Positions 15,616 through 24,268 of a stretch of DNA of 64,000 nt are shown here, one piece after another. The stretch is from Actinomadura opuntiae (GTDB taxonomy: Bacteria; Actinomycetota; Actinomycetes; Streptosporangiales; Streptosporangiaceae), in assembly GCF_030283205.1 (NCBI RefSeq), contig NZ_JASNWF010000029.1, positions 45,178 to 109,177 on the forward strand. The letters run 5' to 3'. Each line of letters starts with the position of its first letter. Position 1 is the first letter of the stretch. The translations under genes and the position numbers were made by a program. A model generated the notes under the pieces. That model did not search any database. It saw only the letters and a list, made by a program, of their open reading frames with translations, and was not told where the DNA came from.

Positions 15616-16836
15616 ATGACGACGGTTTCGTGGGTTGAGGTCGACGAGGACGACGGCTTCGGTATCGAGAACCTGCCGTACGGGGTGTTCTCACGCCCCG
15701 GGGAGATGCCGCGCGTGGGGGTGGCGATCGGGGCGTACGTCCTCGACCTCGCGGGGTTGTCGGCAGCCGGGTTGGTCGAGGACCGGCACTACTTCGCGTC
15801 CGGCTCGCTGAACGCCTTCATGGTGGCCGGACGGGCCGCCTGGCAGGCCAACCGCGCCCGGCTCACCGAACTGCTCACCGACGAGGCGCACCGGGACCAG
15901 GTCCTGCCGCACCTGGTCCCGGTGGCGGACGTGGAGCTGCTCCGGCCGATCGAGGTCGCCGACTACGTCGACTTCTACTCCTCCGAGCACCACGCGTCCA
16001 ACGTGGGCCGGATCTTCCGGCCCGAGGCCGAGCCGCTCAAGCCCAACTGGAAGCGGCTGCCGGTCGGCTACCACGGGCGCGCGGGGACGGTGTACCCAAC
16101 GGGGACCCCGATCGTCCGGCCGTCCGGGCAGCGCCTGACGGGACCGGGCGAGCCGGAGCCGTCGTACGGGCCGTCGCTGCGGCTGGACTTCGAGGCGGAG
16201 GTCGGGTTCGTCGCCGGCGTGCCCTCCGTGGCGGGACGCGGGGTGCCGGCGGCCGCCTTCCGCGACCACGTGTTCGGGTTCCTGCTGGTCAACGACTGGA
16301 GCGCGCGCGACCTTCAGGCGTGGGAGTCGCAGCCGCTCGGACCGTTCCTGAGCAAGTCGTTCGCGACGTCGATCTCCTCGTGGGTGGTGCCGGTCGCCGC
16401 GCTGGAGCACGCCCGGGTGGCCCCGCCCGCCCAGGACCCCGAGCCGCTCGGCTACCTGCGGTGCGACGAGCCGTGGGGCCTCGACCTGCGGCTCGAGGTC
16501 CTGATCAACGGGCACGTCGTCGCGGAGCCGCCGTTCGCCGGGATGTACTGGACGGCGCCGCAGCAGCTCGCGCACGCCACGGTCAACGGGGCGCCGCTGC
16601 GGACGGGCGACCTGTTCGCGTCCGGGACGGTGTCGGGCCCGGAGCGCGGGCAGCGCGGCTGCCTGCTGGAACTCGGCTGGAACGGCCGCGACCCGGTGGT
16701 GCTCGCCGACGGGACGCAGCGCACGTTCCTGGAGGACGGCGACACGGTGACGATCCGGGCGAAGGCCCCGGGCGCGTCCGGCTCGGTCATCTCGCTCGGC
16801 GAGGTCACCGGCACGGTGCACCCGCCGATGCCCTGA
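15616..16836 (+). CDS. fahA: Fumarylacetoacetase
   Basis: 406 residues, close to the family length. It hydrolyses fumarylacetoacetate to fumarate and acetoacetate, the last step of tyrosine/homogentisate breakdown. An N-terminal SH3-like domain (GIENLPYGVFSRPGEMPRVG) precedes the FAH domain. Expected metal ligands appear in VDFYSSEHHASNVG, LDFEAEVGF and LLVNDWSARDLQ, and the closing GTVSGPERGQRGCLLELGWN is characteristic. No other gene of the pathway is adjacent. Confidence 0.95.
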   Translation: MTTVSWVEVDEDDGFGIENLPYGVFSRPGEMPRVGVAIGAYVLDLAGLSAAGLVEDRHYFASGSLNAFMVAGRAAWQANRARLTELLTDEAHRDQVLPHLVPVADVELLRPIEVADYVDFYSSEHHASNVGRIFRPEAEPLKPNWKRLPVGYHGRAGTVYPTGTPIVRPSGQRLTGPGEPEPSYGPSLRLDFEAEVGFVAGVPSVAGRGVPAAAFRDHVFGFLLVNDWSARDLQAWESQPLGPFLSKSFATSISSWVVPVAALEHARVAPPAQDPEPLGYLRCDEPWGLDLRLEVLINGHVVAEPPFAGMYWTAPQQLAHATVNGAPLRTGDLFASGTVSGPERGQRGCLLELGWNGRDPVVLADGTQRTFLEDGDTVTIRAKAPGASGSVISLGEVTGTVHPPMP

Positions 16837-17131
16837 CGGTTATCCACAGAATGAGCTTCTAGTTCCTTTGAGCGAAGCAGGCCTCGACCATGGACGCGTC
16901 GGACCCCGACGGAACGGGGCCGAAGACGTACCGTAAGGGGACGGAGGCGTCCCCGATGGGAGGCGGCGATGCCGTACTACAGGGCCGTAGTGAAGGTCGC
17001 GGCTTCCGGCCGTGTGCCGGCACGCGTCCTCGGACGCCCGCGCGGGCACGTGAGCCGTGATGCGCCAGACCAGAGGCGGCATGACGCTCCCGGACGGCCC
17101 CGGCCGTGCGCCTCCAGGCACCGGGAGGACG

Positions 17132-18043
17132 ATGGCTGAGTCGCCTGCGCTCGGCGAGCTGGTCCGGACCTTCGACGGGCGGCCGGCCCGGCGACGCGCG
17201 CTCACGTGGCTGGCCGCGTTCGGCGCGGCCGTGGTCGTGCTGGTCCCGGTCGCCGTCGCGGCGTTCCTCACCGGGCGCGCGTGGCTCGGCGCCCCGCTCA
17301 CCGTCATCGCCATGGGATGCGCGGCGGCGGCGGGCTGGATCGCGGGATGGGACACCGTGTGGAAACGCGCCCAGGTGGTCCACCTCTTCACCGGCGGCCT
17401 CATCGTGACCCCGTCCCCTCGTCCGAACGGCGCCTCACGCGACAAGCCCTTCGCGCGGGCCCGGCACGTCCGGCCGGCGGAGGGCGATGCATGGGCCGGC
17501 GAGGGCTCGTGCGGTGCGGGCGGTGGCGCCGATGCGGAGGCGTTCGGGTGGGACGATCTGGCCTCGGTCACCGTGTCCGGCGTCCAGACGCGGGACGGTG
17601 CCCCGGCGCCACCGGGCCGGGCCACCGGCTCGCCCCGGACGGGCGTTCCAGGAGCGGTCGGCGGGACGCGGTGGAGGTTCACGGTCGCGACGTCGGACGG
17701 ACGCATGCTGCGCTTCGGCGACGAGTTGCCGGGCGTGCGGATGCTCGGTGAGACGGTCGCCGCCGAGGTGACGCGCCGCGCGGTCCCCCGCTACCTCGCG
17801 GCGGTCAAGGCGGGCGAGGCCGTGCGCCTCGGCCCGTTCACCGTCGATCTCGACGGCGTCGAGAAGGACGGGCAGCGACTCCCGTGGCAGGCCGTCCGCG
17901 AGGTCGGAATCGACGGCGGCCTGCTGACCGTGCGGGGCTACGGCGGCTACCCCGACCTGACCGCGATCGCCGGGCACATGTCCGACGCGCTGCCCTTCAC
18001 CCTCCTCTGCGACCAGATCAAAGAGATGCTCGGCCTCCCCTAG
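17132..18043 (+). CDS. Membrane protein with PH-like domains (DUF6585-like)
   Basis: 303 residues from ATG 17132, behind GGGAGGAC. Two close membrane spans at about residues 28-48 and 52-72 form a hairpin. The cytoplasmic part carries two beta-rich stretches (FGWDDLASVTVSGVQTRDG; RWRFTVATSDGRMLRFGDEL; QRLPWQAVREVGIDGGLLTV) with the WDDLASV/WQAVREV strand pattern of bacterial PH domains. The overall plan resembles DUF6585-type actinobacterial proteins. Role unknown. The preceding 295 bp hold only a doubtful 56-codon frame. Confidence 0.65.
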   Translation: MAESPALGELVRTFDGRPARRRALTWLAAFGAAVVVLVPVAVAAFLTGRAWLGAPLTVIAMGCAAAAGWIAGWDTVWKRAQVVHLFTGGLIVTPSPRPNGASRDKPFARARHVRPAEGDAWAGEGSCGAGGGADAEAFGWDDLASVTVSGVQTRDGAPAPPGRATGSPRTGVPGAVGGTRWRFTVATSDGRMLRFGDELPGVRMLGETVAAEVTRRAVPRYLAAVKAGEAVRLGPFTVDLDGVEKDGQRLPWQAVREVGIDGGLLTVRGYGGYPDLTAIAGHMSDALPFTLLCDQIKEMLGLP

Positions 18044-18319
18044 GAGGAGCAGAGCAAATCGGCCGGACGGTCTCAGGTGGTGATGGTGGCGACGGGCGCC
18101 AGGCCGTAGGTGCGGGCGTAGCCGTTCTCGGGGAGTCTCGGCGCGCCACGGCCCGAAGGCGGTGGGGGAGGCGGGTTTCTTCGGCGGGGTGGAAGTTTTC
18201 TTTGGGGAGGATGTCGAGGGATCGGCCGCGGCTCCGATCTCCGGGTGACACGCGGCCGCCGAGGGCCGCACCGAGACCCGCGCGGCCGTGCGAGGCCGCC
18301 GCGGAACAGGGGAGACATC

Positions 18320-18685
18320 GTGAAGTACATGCTGCTGATCTTCAACCGGCCGGGATTCGTCGAGGAGCTGACCGAGCAGGAGCGGCAGCGGCTGTTCGGC
18401 GAGGTCGACGAGATCATGAAGGAGATCACCGAGCGCGGCGAGCTGGTGGTGACCGAGGCGCTCGCCGACCCGTCCACCACCAGGGTCGTCCGGGAGAAGG
18501 ACGGGCTGCCCGCGGTGACCGACGGGCCGTTCGTCGAGGCCAAGGAGCACCTCGCCGGCTACCTCACCGTCGACTGCGAGAGCCTCGAGCGGGCCGTGGA
18601 GATCGCCTCGCGCTGGCCGGACGTCCGGTACGGAGGGCGGATGGAGGTGCGTCCCGTCATGCACCACGCCGGGAGCGAGATGTGA
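18320..18685 (+). CDS. YCII-related DGPF-domain protein
   Basis: 121 residues from GTG 18320, behind AGGGGAGA. It contains the hallmark DGPF motif (VTDGPFVEAKEHLAGYLTVD) in a ferredoxin-like alpha/beta fold. DGPF proteins are the standard genomic partners of ECF42 sigma factors, and this stop overlaps the next sigma start by GTGA, so the two are translated together. A role as signal protein or small enzyme controlling the sigma factor has been suggested for the family; nothing here decides it. Confidence 0.9.
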   Translation: MKYMLLIFNRPGFVEELTEQERQRLFGEVDEIMKEITERGELVVTEALADPSTTRVVREKDGLPAVTDGPFVEAKEHLAGYLTVDCESLERAVEIASRWPDVRYGGRMEVRPVMHHAGSEM

Positions 18686-19947
18686 CCGTCGCGGTCGAGG
18701 ACCTGCTGCGCGAGCTGGCGCCGCAGGTCCTCGGGACCCTCGTCCGCCGGCACGGCGCCTTCGACCAGTGCGAGGACGCCGTGCAGGAGGCGCTGCTCGC
18801 CGCGGCCGTCCAGTGGCCGGGGGAGGGCGTCCCGCAGAACCCGCGCGGCTGGCTGCTGACCGTCGCGACGCGCCGGCTCACCGACCAGTGGCGCAGCGAC
18901 CGCGCGCGCCGCGACCGGGAGGCCGCCGTCGCGCTGCGCGAGGTCCCGGCGGACGACGAGGGCCCCGGCGGGGACCGGCCCGGCGACCGCGACGACACGC
19001 TGACCCTGCTGTTCCTGTGCTGCCATCCGGCGCTGACGCCGTCCTCACAGGTCGCGCTCACCCTCCGCGCGGTCGGCGGGCTGGGCACCGCGCAGATCGC
19101 GCGCGCGTTCCTGGTGCCGGAGGCGACGATGGCGCAGCGGATCAGCCGGGCCAAGCAGCGGATCAAGGCGGCCGGCGCCCATTTCGCGCCGCCGCCGCCG
19201 GACGAGCGCGACGCGCGGCTAGCCGCCGTCCTGCACGTGCTGTACCTGATCTTCAACGAGGGGTACGCCGCCTCCAGCGGCCCCGAACTGCAGCGCGCCG
19301 ACCTCACCGCGGAGGCGATCCGGCTGGCCCGGGCGGTGCACGGCCTGCTGCCCGGGGACGGCGAGGTCACCGGGCTGCTCGCCCTCATGCTGCTGACCGA
19401 TGCAAGGCGCCCCGCCCGCACCGGCCCCGACGGCCTGCTCGTGCCGCTCACCGAGCAGGACCGCAGCCGCTGGGACGCCGCGGCCATCGCCGAGGGCACC
19501 GGGCTGATCACCGACGCCCTCACCTGGTCGGCGCCCGGCCCGTACCAGGTGCAGGCGGCGATCGCCGCCGTCCACGCGGAGGCCGCCCGCCCCGAGGACA
19601 CCGACTGGCCGCAGATCCTGGCCCTCTACCGGCTGCTGTCGCACCTGGCGCCGAACCCGATGGTCACGCTGAGCGAGGCCGTCGCGCTCGCGATGGTGCA
19701 CGGCCCGCGCGCCGGCCTCGACCTGCTGGAGACCCTGGACGGCGACGAGCGCCTGTCCGAGCACCACCGGCTGGCGGCCGTCCGGGCCCACCTGCTGGAA
19801 CGCGCGGGCGACACCGCCGCCGCCCGCGACGCCTACCGCGCCGCCGCGCGAGGCACCACGAGCCTCCCCGAGCAGCGCTACCTCGAGGCTCGCATCGCAC
19901 GACTCAACGGAGAAGACGACCATGGAAACGACGACCCGAACGCTTGA
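18682..19947 (+). CDS. ECF42-type RNA polymerase sigma factor
   Basis: 421 residues from GTG 18682. Sigma region 2 (FDQCEDAVQEALLAAAVQWP) and region 4 (LGTAQIARAFLVPEATMAQR) occupy the first 175 residues. They are followed by a long helical, TPR-like C-terminal extension containing the family signature LIFNEGYAASSGP and GPYQVQAAIAAVHAEA. ECF42 sigmas lack an anti-sigma factor; the extension is needed for activity. The frame runs 26 bases into the following hydrolase gene. A second ECF42 is encoded at 24269-25435. Confidence 0.93.
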   Translation: MTVAVEDLLRELAPQVLGTLVRRHGAFDQCEDAVQEALLAAAVQWPGEGVPQNPRGWLLTVATRRLTDQWRSDRARRDREAAVALREVPADDEGPGGDRPGDRDDTLTLLFLCCHPALTPSSQVALTLRAVGGLGTAQIARAFLVPEATMAQRISRAKQRIKAAGAHFAPPPPDERDARLAAVLHVLYLIFNEGYAASSGPELQRADLTAEAIRLARAVHGLLPGDGEVTGLLALMLLTDARRPARTGPDGLLVPLTEQDRSRWDAAAIAEGTGLITDALTWSAPGPYQVQAAIAAVHAEAARPEDTDWPQILALYRLLSHLAPNPMVTLSEAVALAMVHGPRAGLDLLETLDGDERLSEHHRLAAVRAHLLERAGDTAAARDAYRAAARGTTSLPEQRYLEARIARLNGEDDHGNDDPNA

Positions 19948-20818
19948 CGTCCCCGGTGCCTCGCTGCACTACGAGGTGCGCGGCTCCGGGCCCGTCCTGC
20001 TGCTGATCTGCGGCGGGATCTACGACGCGGCGGGCTACGCCGGCCTCGCCGGGCTGCTCGCCGACCGGTACACGGTCGTCACCTACGACCGGCGCGGCAA
20101 CTCGCGCAGCCCCCTCGCCGGGCCGCCGGAGCGCCAGGAGATCGGCGTCCACGCCGACGACGCGTCCCGGCTACTCGCTGCGGTGACCGATGCCCCCGCC
20201 CTCGTCTTCGGCAACAGCTCGGGCGCGCAGATCGCCCTTGAGCTGGCGGTCCGGCACCCCGAGCAGGTCCGTGCGCTCGTCGCGCACGAGCCGCCGCTGT
20301 TCGGGCTGCTGCCGGACGCCGATCACTGGGAGTCCGTCGTCTCGAACGTCGAGCGCGCCTACCGGGACGGCGGCGTCGGCCCCGCGATGGGCGTGTTCGG
20401 CGCCGCCATGGGCATGTCCGGCGGCGACGAGCCAGGGGAGGATGCGGAAGCCGCCGAGGGCGCGGAGTCCGCCGAGGGCGGGGAGTCCGCTGATGGCGCG
20501 GAGTCCGCTGAGGCGCCGGGCCCCGAGATGCTGGAGATGTTCGCGCGCTTCGAGAAGAACACCGACTTCTTCGTCGGCTACGAGGTGCCCGGCTTCGGCC
20601 GGTACGTCCTGGACGTCGAGAAGCTGCGCGCGGCGCCCGTCCAGGTCGTCGTGGCGGTCGGTGAGAAGTCCGCGGGCGAGCCTCCCCACCGGGCCAGCCT
20701 CGCCTTGGCCGAACACCTCGGGCGGCCCGCCGAGGCCTACCCCGGCGACCATGGCGGCTTCGGCACCGAGGCCCCGGCGTTCGCGGCCGCCCTGAGCAGG
20801 ACCTTCACCACCTCATGA
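19922..20818 (+). CDS. Alpha/beta hydrolase
   Basis: 298 residues. It has the nucleophile elbow GNSSGAQ (Ser99), the oxyanion segment near ICGGIYDAAG, and the catalytic His in GDHGGFGTEAPAFA. An 18-bp expressed minisatellite (20453-20506, AEGAES-type units) inserts an acidic low-complexity loop of about 25 residues in the cap domain; it is absent from typical relatives. The gene overlaps the ECF42 sigma gene by 26 bases, so it is probably cotranslated and may be a target or accessory of the sigma system. Substrate unknown. Confidence 0.85.
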   Translation: METTTRTLDVPGASLHYEVRGSGPVLLLICGGIYDAAGYAGLAGLLADRYTVVTYDRRGNSRSPLAGPPERQEIGVHADDASRLLAAVTDAPALVFGNSSGAQIALELAVRHPEQVRALVAHEPPLFGLLPDADHWESVVSNVERAYRDGGVGPAMGVFGAAMGMSGGDEPGEDAEAAEGAESAEGGESADGAESAEAPGPEMLEMFARFEKNTDFFVGYEVPGFGRYVLDVEKLRAAPVQVVVAVGEKSAGEPPHRASLALAEHLGRPAEAYPGDHGGFGTEAPAFAAALSRTFTTS

Positions 20819-20930
20819 CTCCGTCCGGCGAGCACAAGCCCTACCGCGCCGGCGTCCTGCGCAGTGAGGTGGGGCGGCGCGGGTGCGCGAGAGCCCGCGC
20901 GGGCAGGGGCCGATCCAATAACCTGGGGTG

Positions 20931-22328
20931 GTGAGTCTGCGCCTTTACGACACCGGTACCCGTAGCATCCGCGCGTTCGAGCCTCTGGAAGAGGGCCGCG
21001 TGGGGATGTACGTGTGCGGTGCGACGCCGCAGGCCTCGCCGCACATCGGGCATCTGCGGTCCGGTGTCATCTACGACGTGCTGCTGCGCTGGCTGCGCAG
21101 GTCCGGCTACGAGGTGACGTTCGCGCGGAACGTCACCGACGTCGACGACAAGATCATCGCGGTGGCGGCGGAGCGGAACGTGCCGTGGTTCGCGATCGCC
21201 GAGGGCAACCAGCGGGTCTTCACGCAGGGCTACGACCTGCTCGGATGCCTGCCGCCGACGATCGAGCCGCGCGCCACCGGGCACGTCCCGGAGATGGTCG
21301 TGCTGATCCGCCGGCTGATCGAGAACGGGCACGCCTACACCGCGGCCGGCGACGTGTACTTCGACGTGAAGTCGTGGGCGGACCACTACGGCGAGCTGTC
21401 GAACCAGCGGCTGGAGAACATGCGGCCGACCGGCGACACCCCGAACGAGGACGCCAAGCGCGACCCGCGCGACTTCGCGCTGTGGAAGGGCGCCAAGCCC
21501 GGGGAGCCGTCCTGGGAGACGCCCTGGGGCGACGGCCGGCCCGGCTGGCACCTGGAGTGCTCGGCGATGGCGACCAAGTACCTCGGGCCGACCTTCGACA
21601 TCCACGGCGGCGGCGTCGACCTGATCTTCCCGCACCACGAGAACGAGATCGCCCAGTCGCGCGCGGCGGGCGACGGGTTCGCGCGGTACTGGCTGCACAA
21701 CGGCCTGCTGACCGTGGACGGCGAGAAGATGAGCAAGTCGGTGGGGAACGTCGTCCTGCTGCCCGACCTGCTCGGGAGGGCCCGTCCGGCGGAGATCCGG
21801 TACTACCTGGCCTCCGCGCACTACCGGTCGCTGATGGACTACACCGACGCCGCGCTGGCGGAGGCGGTCTCGGCCTACCAGCGCATCGAGGGGTTCGTGA
21901 CGCGGGCCGGCGAGGTCGTGGGCGCGGTGGAGCCGGCGGCCGCGGTGCCGGAGGCGTTCGCGTCCGCGATGAACGACGACCTCGGCGTCCCGCAGGCCCT
22001 CGCGACGCTGCACGAGACCGTCCGGGAGGGCAACAGCGCGCTCGCGGGCGGCGACGAGGCCGCGGTCCGCGAGCATCTGGCGTCGGTGCGGGCGATGGCG
22101 GACACGCTGGGCCTCGACCCGCTGTCGGAGCAGTGGAACCAGGCGGGCAGCGACGACCTGCGCCCGGTCGTGGACGCCCTGGTCGCCGTGGCCCTGGAGC
22201 AGCGGCAGGCGGCGCGGGCCCGCAAGGACTACGCGTCCGCCGACGCCATCCGCGACGGCCTCGCCGAAGCCGGGATCGTCGTCGAGGACACCCCGCACGG
22301 CGCCCGCTGGGAGCTCAAGCGCGACTAG
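20931..22328 (+). CDS. cysS: Cysteinyl-tRNA synthetase
   Basis: 465 residues. Class I aminoacyl-tRNA synthetase motifs are intact: the HIGH-type ASPHIGHLRSG and GEKMSKSVGN. The zinc site uses the Cys of MYVCGATPQ, the Cys of WHLECSAM and the His of PHHENE. It charges tRNA-Cys. The C-terminal anticodon-binding part ends ARWELKRD, and the length fits CysS rather than the shorter mycothiol ligase MshC. A TAACCT element at 20919-20924 ends six bases before the second of two GTG codons, favouring a leaderless start at 20931 (alternative 20928). rlmB follows, as in many actinobacteria. Confidence 0.96.
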   Translation: MSLRLYDTGTRSIRAFEPLEEGRVGMYVCGATPQASPHIGHLRSGVIYDVLLRWLRRSGYEVTFARNVTDVDDKIIAVAAERNVPWFAIAEGNQRVFTQGYDLLGCLPPTIEPRATGHVPEMVVLIRRLIENGHAYTAAGDVYFDVKSWADHYGELSNQRLENMRPTGDTPNEDAKRDPRDFALWKGAKPGEPSWETPWGDGRPGWHLECSAMATKYLGPTFDIHGGGVDLIFPHHENEIAQSRAAGDGFARYWLHNGLLTVDGEKMSKSVGNVVLLPDLLGRARPAEIRYYLASAHYRSLMDYTDAALAEAVSAYQRIEGFVTRAGEVVGAVEPAAAVPEAFASAMNDDLGVPQALATLHETVREGNSALAGGDEAAVREHLASVRAMADTLGLDPLSEQWNQAGSDDLRPVVDALVAVALEQRQAARARKDYASADAIRDGLAEAGIVVEDTPHGARWELKRD

Positions 22329-22494
22329 CGCGACCAGACGGCGGCGTGCGTGACGCGCAATGCGCGCCGTGCACTGGCCACTACGGATAAAATTGGACGT
22401 TCGCGGGCGTCCGCATGTGCGCCGCCCCGGAGATGTCAGCCGCCCGACAGCCGCGAGGGCGCGCACGCAATCGTCGCGAGGGGCGTACCGAACA

Positions 22495-23415
22495 ATGGGC
22501 AAGAGCAAGGGCAAGGGACCCACCCCCAAGGCCGAGGACCGGCACTGGCACGGCAAGCGCCAGAAGGCGCGCGCCGTCAAGAACTCCAGGCGGACCGGCA
22601 CCCAGACGCTGGGCCCGGGCGCGCGCGCGGCGCGGGCCGCCGAGGGCCGCCCCGCCGCGACGGGGCGTCCGGCCGGGGCGCGCCGCGCGAACGGCGAGGT
22701 CCCCGAGCTGGTCACCGGCCGGAACCCGGTCGTGGAGGCGCTGCGCGCGGGGGTGCCCGGCAGCACGCTGTACGTGTCGTCGGGGACCGACGACCGGGTC
22801 CGCGAGTCGATCCAGCTCGCCGCCGACCGCGGCATCCCGCTGCTGGAGGCCGGCAAGAACGAGCTGGACCGGCTCACCGACGGGGCCGTCCACCAGGGCA
22901 TCGCGCTGCAGGTCAAGCCGTACCGGTACGCGCACCCCGACGACCTGCTCACCGGGACGGCGCCGCTGATCGTCGCGGTGGACGGGATCACCGACCCGCG
23001 CAACCTCGGCGCGATCGTCCGGTCCGCGGCGGCGTTCGGCGCCACCGGCGTGGTGGTGCCCGAGCGGCGCGCCGCGGGGGTGAACGCGGGCGCGTGGAAG
23101 TCGTCCGCGGGGACGCTTGCGACGGTCCCGGTGGCGCAGGCGACGAACCTGTCGCGGCAGCTCAAGGCGTACCAGAAGGCCGGCTGCTTCGTCGCCGGCC
23201 TGGACGCCCGCGGCGGCGTCACCGTCGCCGACCTGGAGATCGCGAACGGCCCGTTCGTGCTGGTCGTGGGCTCGGAGGGCAAGGGGCTCGGCCGCCTGGT
23301 CGCCGACACCTGCGACCTGCTCGTGACGATCCCGATGCCGGGCCGGGCCGAGTCGCTGAACGCCGGGGTGGCCGCCGGGATCGCGCTGTACGAGGTCAGC
23401 CGGCTGCGTTCCTGA
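22495..23415 (+). CDS. rlmB: 23S rRNA (guanosine-2'-O-)-methyltransferase RlmB (SpoU/TrmH family)
   Basis: 306 residues from ATG 22495. A basic, low-complexity N-terminal extension (MGKSKGKGPTPKAEDRHWHG onward, about 70 residues) is typical of actinobacterial RlmB. It is followed by the substrate-binding domain (ELVTGRNPVVEALRAG) and the knotted SPOUT domain with motifs NLGAIVRSAAAFGATGVV, LVVGSEGKGLGRLV and IPMPGRAESLNAGVAAGIAL. It methylates a guanosine of the 23S rRNA peptidyl-transferase region. The 3' end of the gene is copied into the tandem repeat that follows. Confidence 0.94.
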   Translation: MGKSKGKGPTPKAEDRHWHGKRQKARAVKNSRRTGTQTLGPGARAARAAEGRPAATGRPAGARRANGEVPELVTGRNPVVEALRAGVPGSTLYVSSGTDDRVRESIQLAADRGIPLLEAGKNELDRLTDGAVHQGIALQVKPYRYAHPDDLLTGTAPLIVAVDGITDPRNLGAIVRSAAAFGATGVVVPERRAAGVNAGAWKSSAGTLATVPVAQATNLSRQLKAYQKAGCFVAGLDARGGVTVADLEIANGPFVLVVGSEGKGLGRLVADTCDLLVTIPMPGRAESLNAGVAAGIALYEVSRLRS

Positions 23416-23498
23416 GGCCCGCCGGCTGCGTTCCTGAGGCCCGCCGGCTGCGCTCCTGAGGCCCGCCGGCCGCGTTCCTGAGGCCCGCCGGCCGCGTC
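23411..23498. repeat. 22-bp tandem repeat (four units) starting in the rlmB stop
   Basis: Units begin at 23411, 23433, 23455 and 23477, each reading CCTGAGGCCCGCCGGCTGCG plus TT or CT, with C-for-T drift in the last two. The first unit includes the rlmB stop, and CCGGCTGCGTT is also the last coding sequence of rlmB. The array therefore looks like repeated duplication of the gene's end. It runs up to the stop of the convergent sulfotransferase gene. Confidence 0.85.
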
Positions 23499-24135
23499 AC
23501 GAGGCGGTGTCCTCCAAGCGTTCCTGGAGCATGGCCATGAACGCGGCGCGGTCGTTGCTGCGCGGGAACGGCTCGTCCGGGACGGGGACGCCGAGGAAGG
23601 CGCACAGCGGCTCCCAGCCCTGGGCGGCCTCGAACTCCAGCAGCCGTCCGGCCGGGACCTCGCGGCGCACCGCCGCGTTGTGCTCGTTGAACACGCCGAT
23701 GGCGTGGTCCTTGTCGAAGCGGCCGCCGAGGACGCCGTGCCAGACGATGGCGTCGGCGATGTCACGCATCCCCGCGAGCTCCGGGGGAGCGCCGTCGAGC
23801 GACGCCATGTGCGACTGGTAGATGGTGTCGTGCGCGCTCTCGTACCAGCGTTCGGGGTCGCGGACGGTGAGGATGACCTTGGCGTCGGGGTAGTGGAGGA
23901 CGAGCTGCCGCCAGTACGCGGCGCCGGGCCAGTCGACGGTCGCGCGGTAGCCGTCGTAGACGCGGTCCCAGTCGGCGGCCCCGGTGTCCGCGACCTCCCG
24001 CCACAGGACGAGCTGCGCGGGGTCCTCGAACAGCGCCGTCATGTGGTGGCACGGGCCGTAGCCGAGCCGTTCGAGGGCGGTCCGGAGGGAGAGCGTGCCG
24101 GTCCGGCCGAATCCGGCGCCGATGACCTGAAGCAA
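23497..24135 (-). CDS. Sulfotransferase family protein (Sulfotransfer_4 type)
   Basis: 212 residues. The 5'-phosphosulfate-binding loop is at the N-terminus (VIGAGFGRTGTLSLRTALER), and the 3'-phosphate-binding region is the VILTVRDPERWYESAHDTIY segment. This is the layout of the small PAPS-dependent sulfotransferases common in actinomycetes. The acceptor is unknown. It is convergent with rlmB and divergent-neutral to the ECF42 cassette that follows on the same strand after 133 bp. Confidence 0.85.
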   Translation of the reverse strand: MLQVIGAGFGRTGTLSLRTALERLGYGPCHHMTALFEDPAQLVLWREVADTGAADWDRVYDGYRATVDWPGAAYWRQLVLHYPDAKVILTVRDPERWYESAHDTIYQSHMASLDGAPPELAGMRDIADAIVWHGVLGGRFDKDHAIGVFNEHNAAVRREVPAGRLLEFEAAQGWEPLCAFLGVPVPDEPFPRSNDRAAFMAMLQERLEDTAS

Positions 24136-24268
24136 GGGGAGCTCCTCTCGGTCGGGTTGCCGAGGCCAGCGTCGGCCGGGCGATAGGCGCAGTGCAAGGG
24201 AGACGTCACGCCCCGCAACGGCACATCGGGCTCACGGTGGCCGCCGCCCACCGCATGGCCTGCCCGTT

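Noticed and set aside
16969..17139. A 56-codon frame (MPYYRAVVKVAASGRV...) with GGGAGG upstream, overlapping the next gene by eight bases
   Set aside because: The start is plausible, but after about 20 residues the sequence becomes Arg/Pro-rich like a shadow frame and no family is recognisable. Not enough to call a gene.
18073..18251. Possible C-terminal gene fragment on the minus strand (ending ...YGLAPVATITT)
   Set aside because: It looks slightly protein-like, but no family could be recognised and there is no start; left unannotated.
17884..19947. A 687-codon frame fusing upstream sequence to the ECF42 sigma
   Set aside because: The sigma domain begins at GTG 18682; upstream codons are the wrong frame of the DGPF gene, not a fusion.
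20841..23765. A 974-codon minus-strand frame opposite cysS and rlmB
   Set aside because: Antisense shadow of cysS and rlmB, both with full catalytic motifs.
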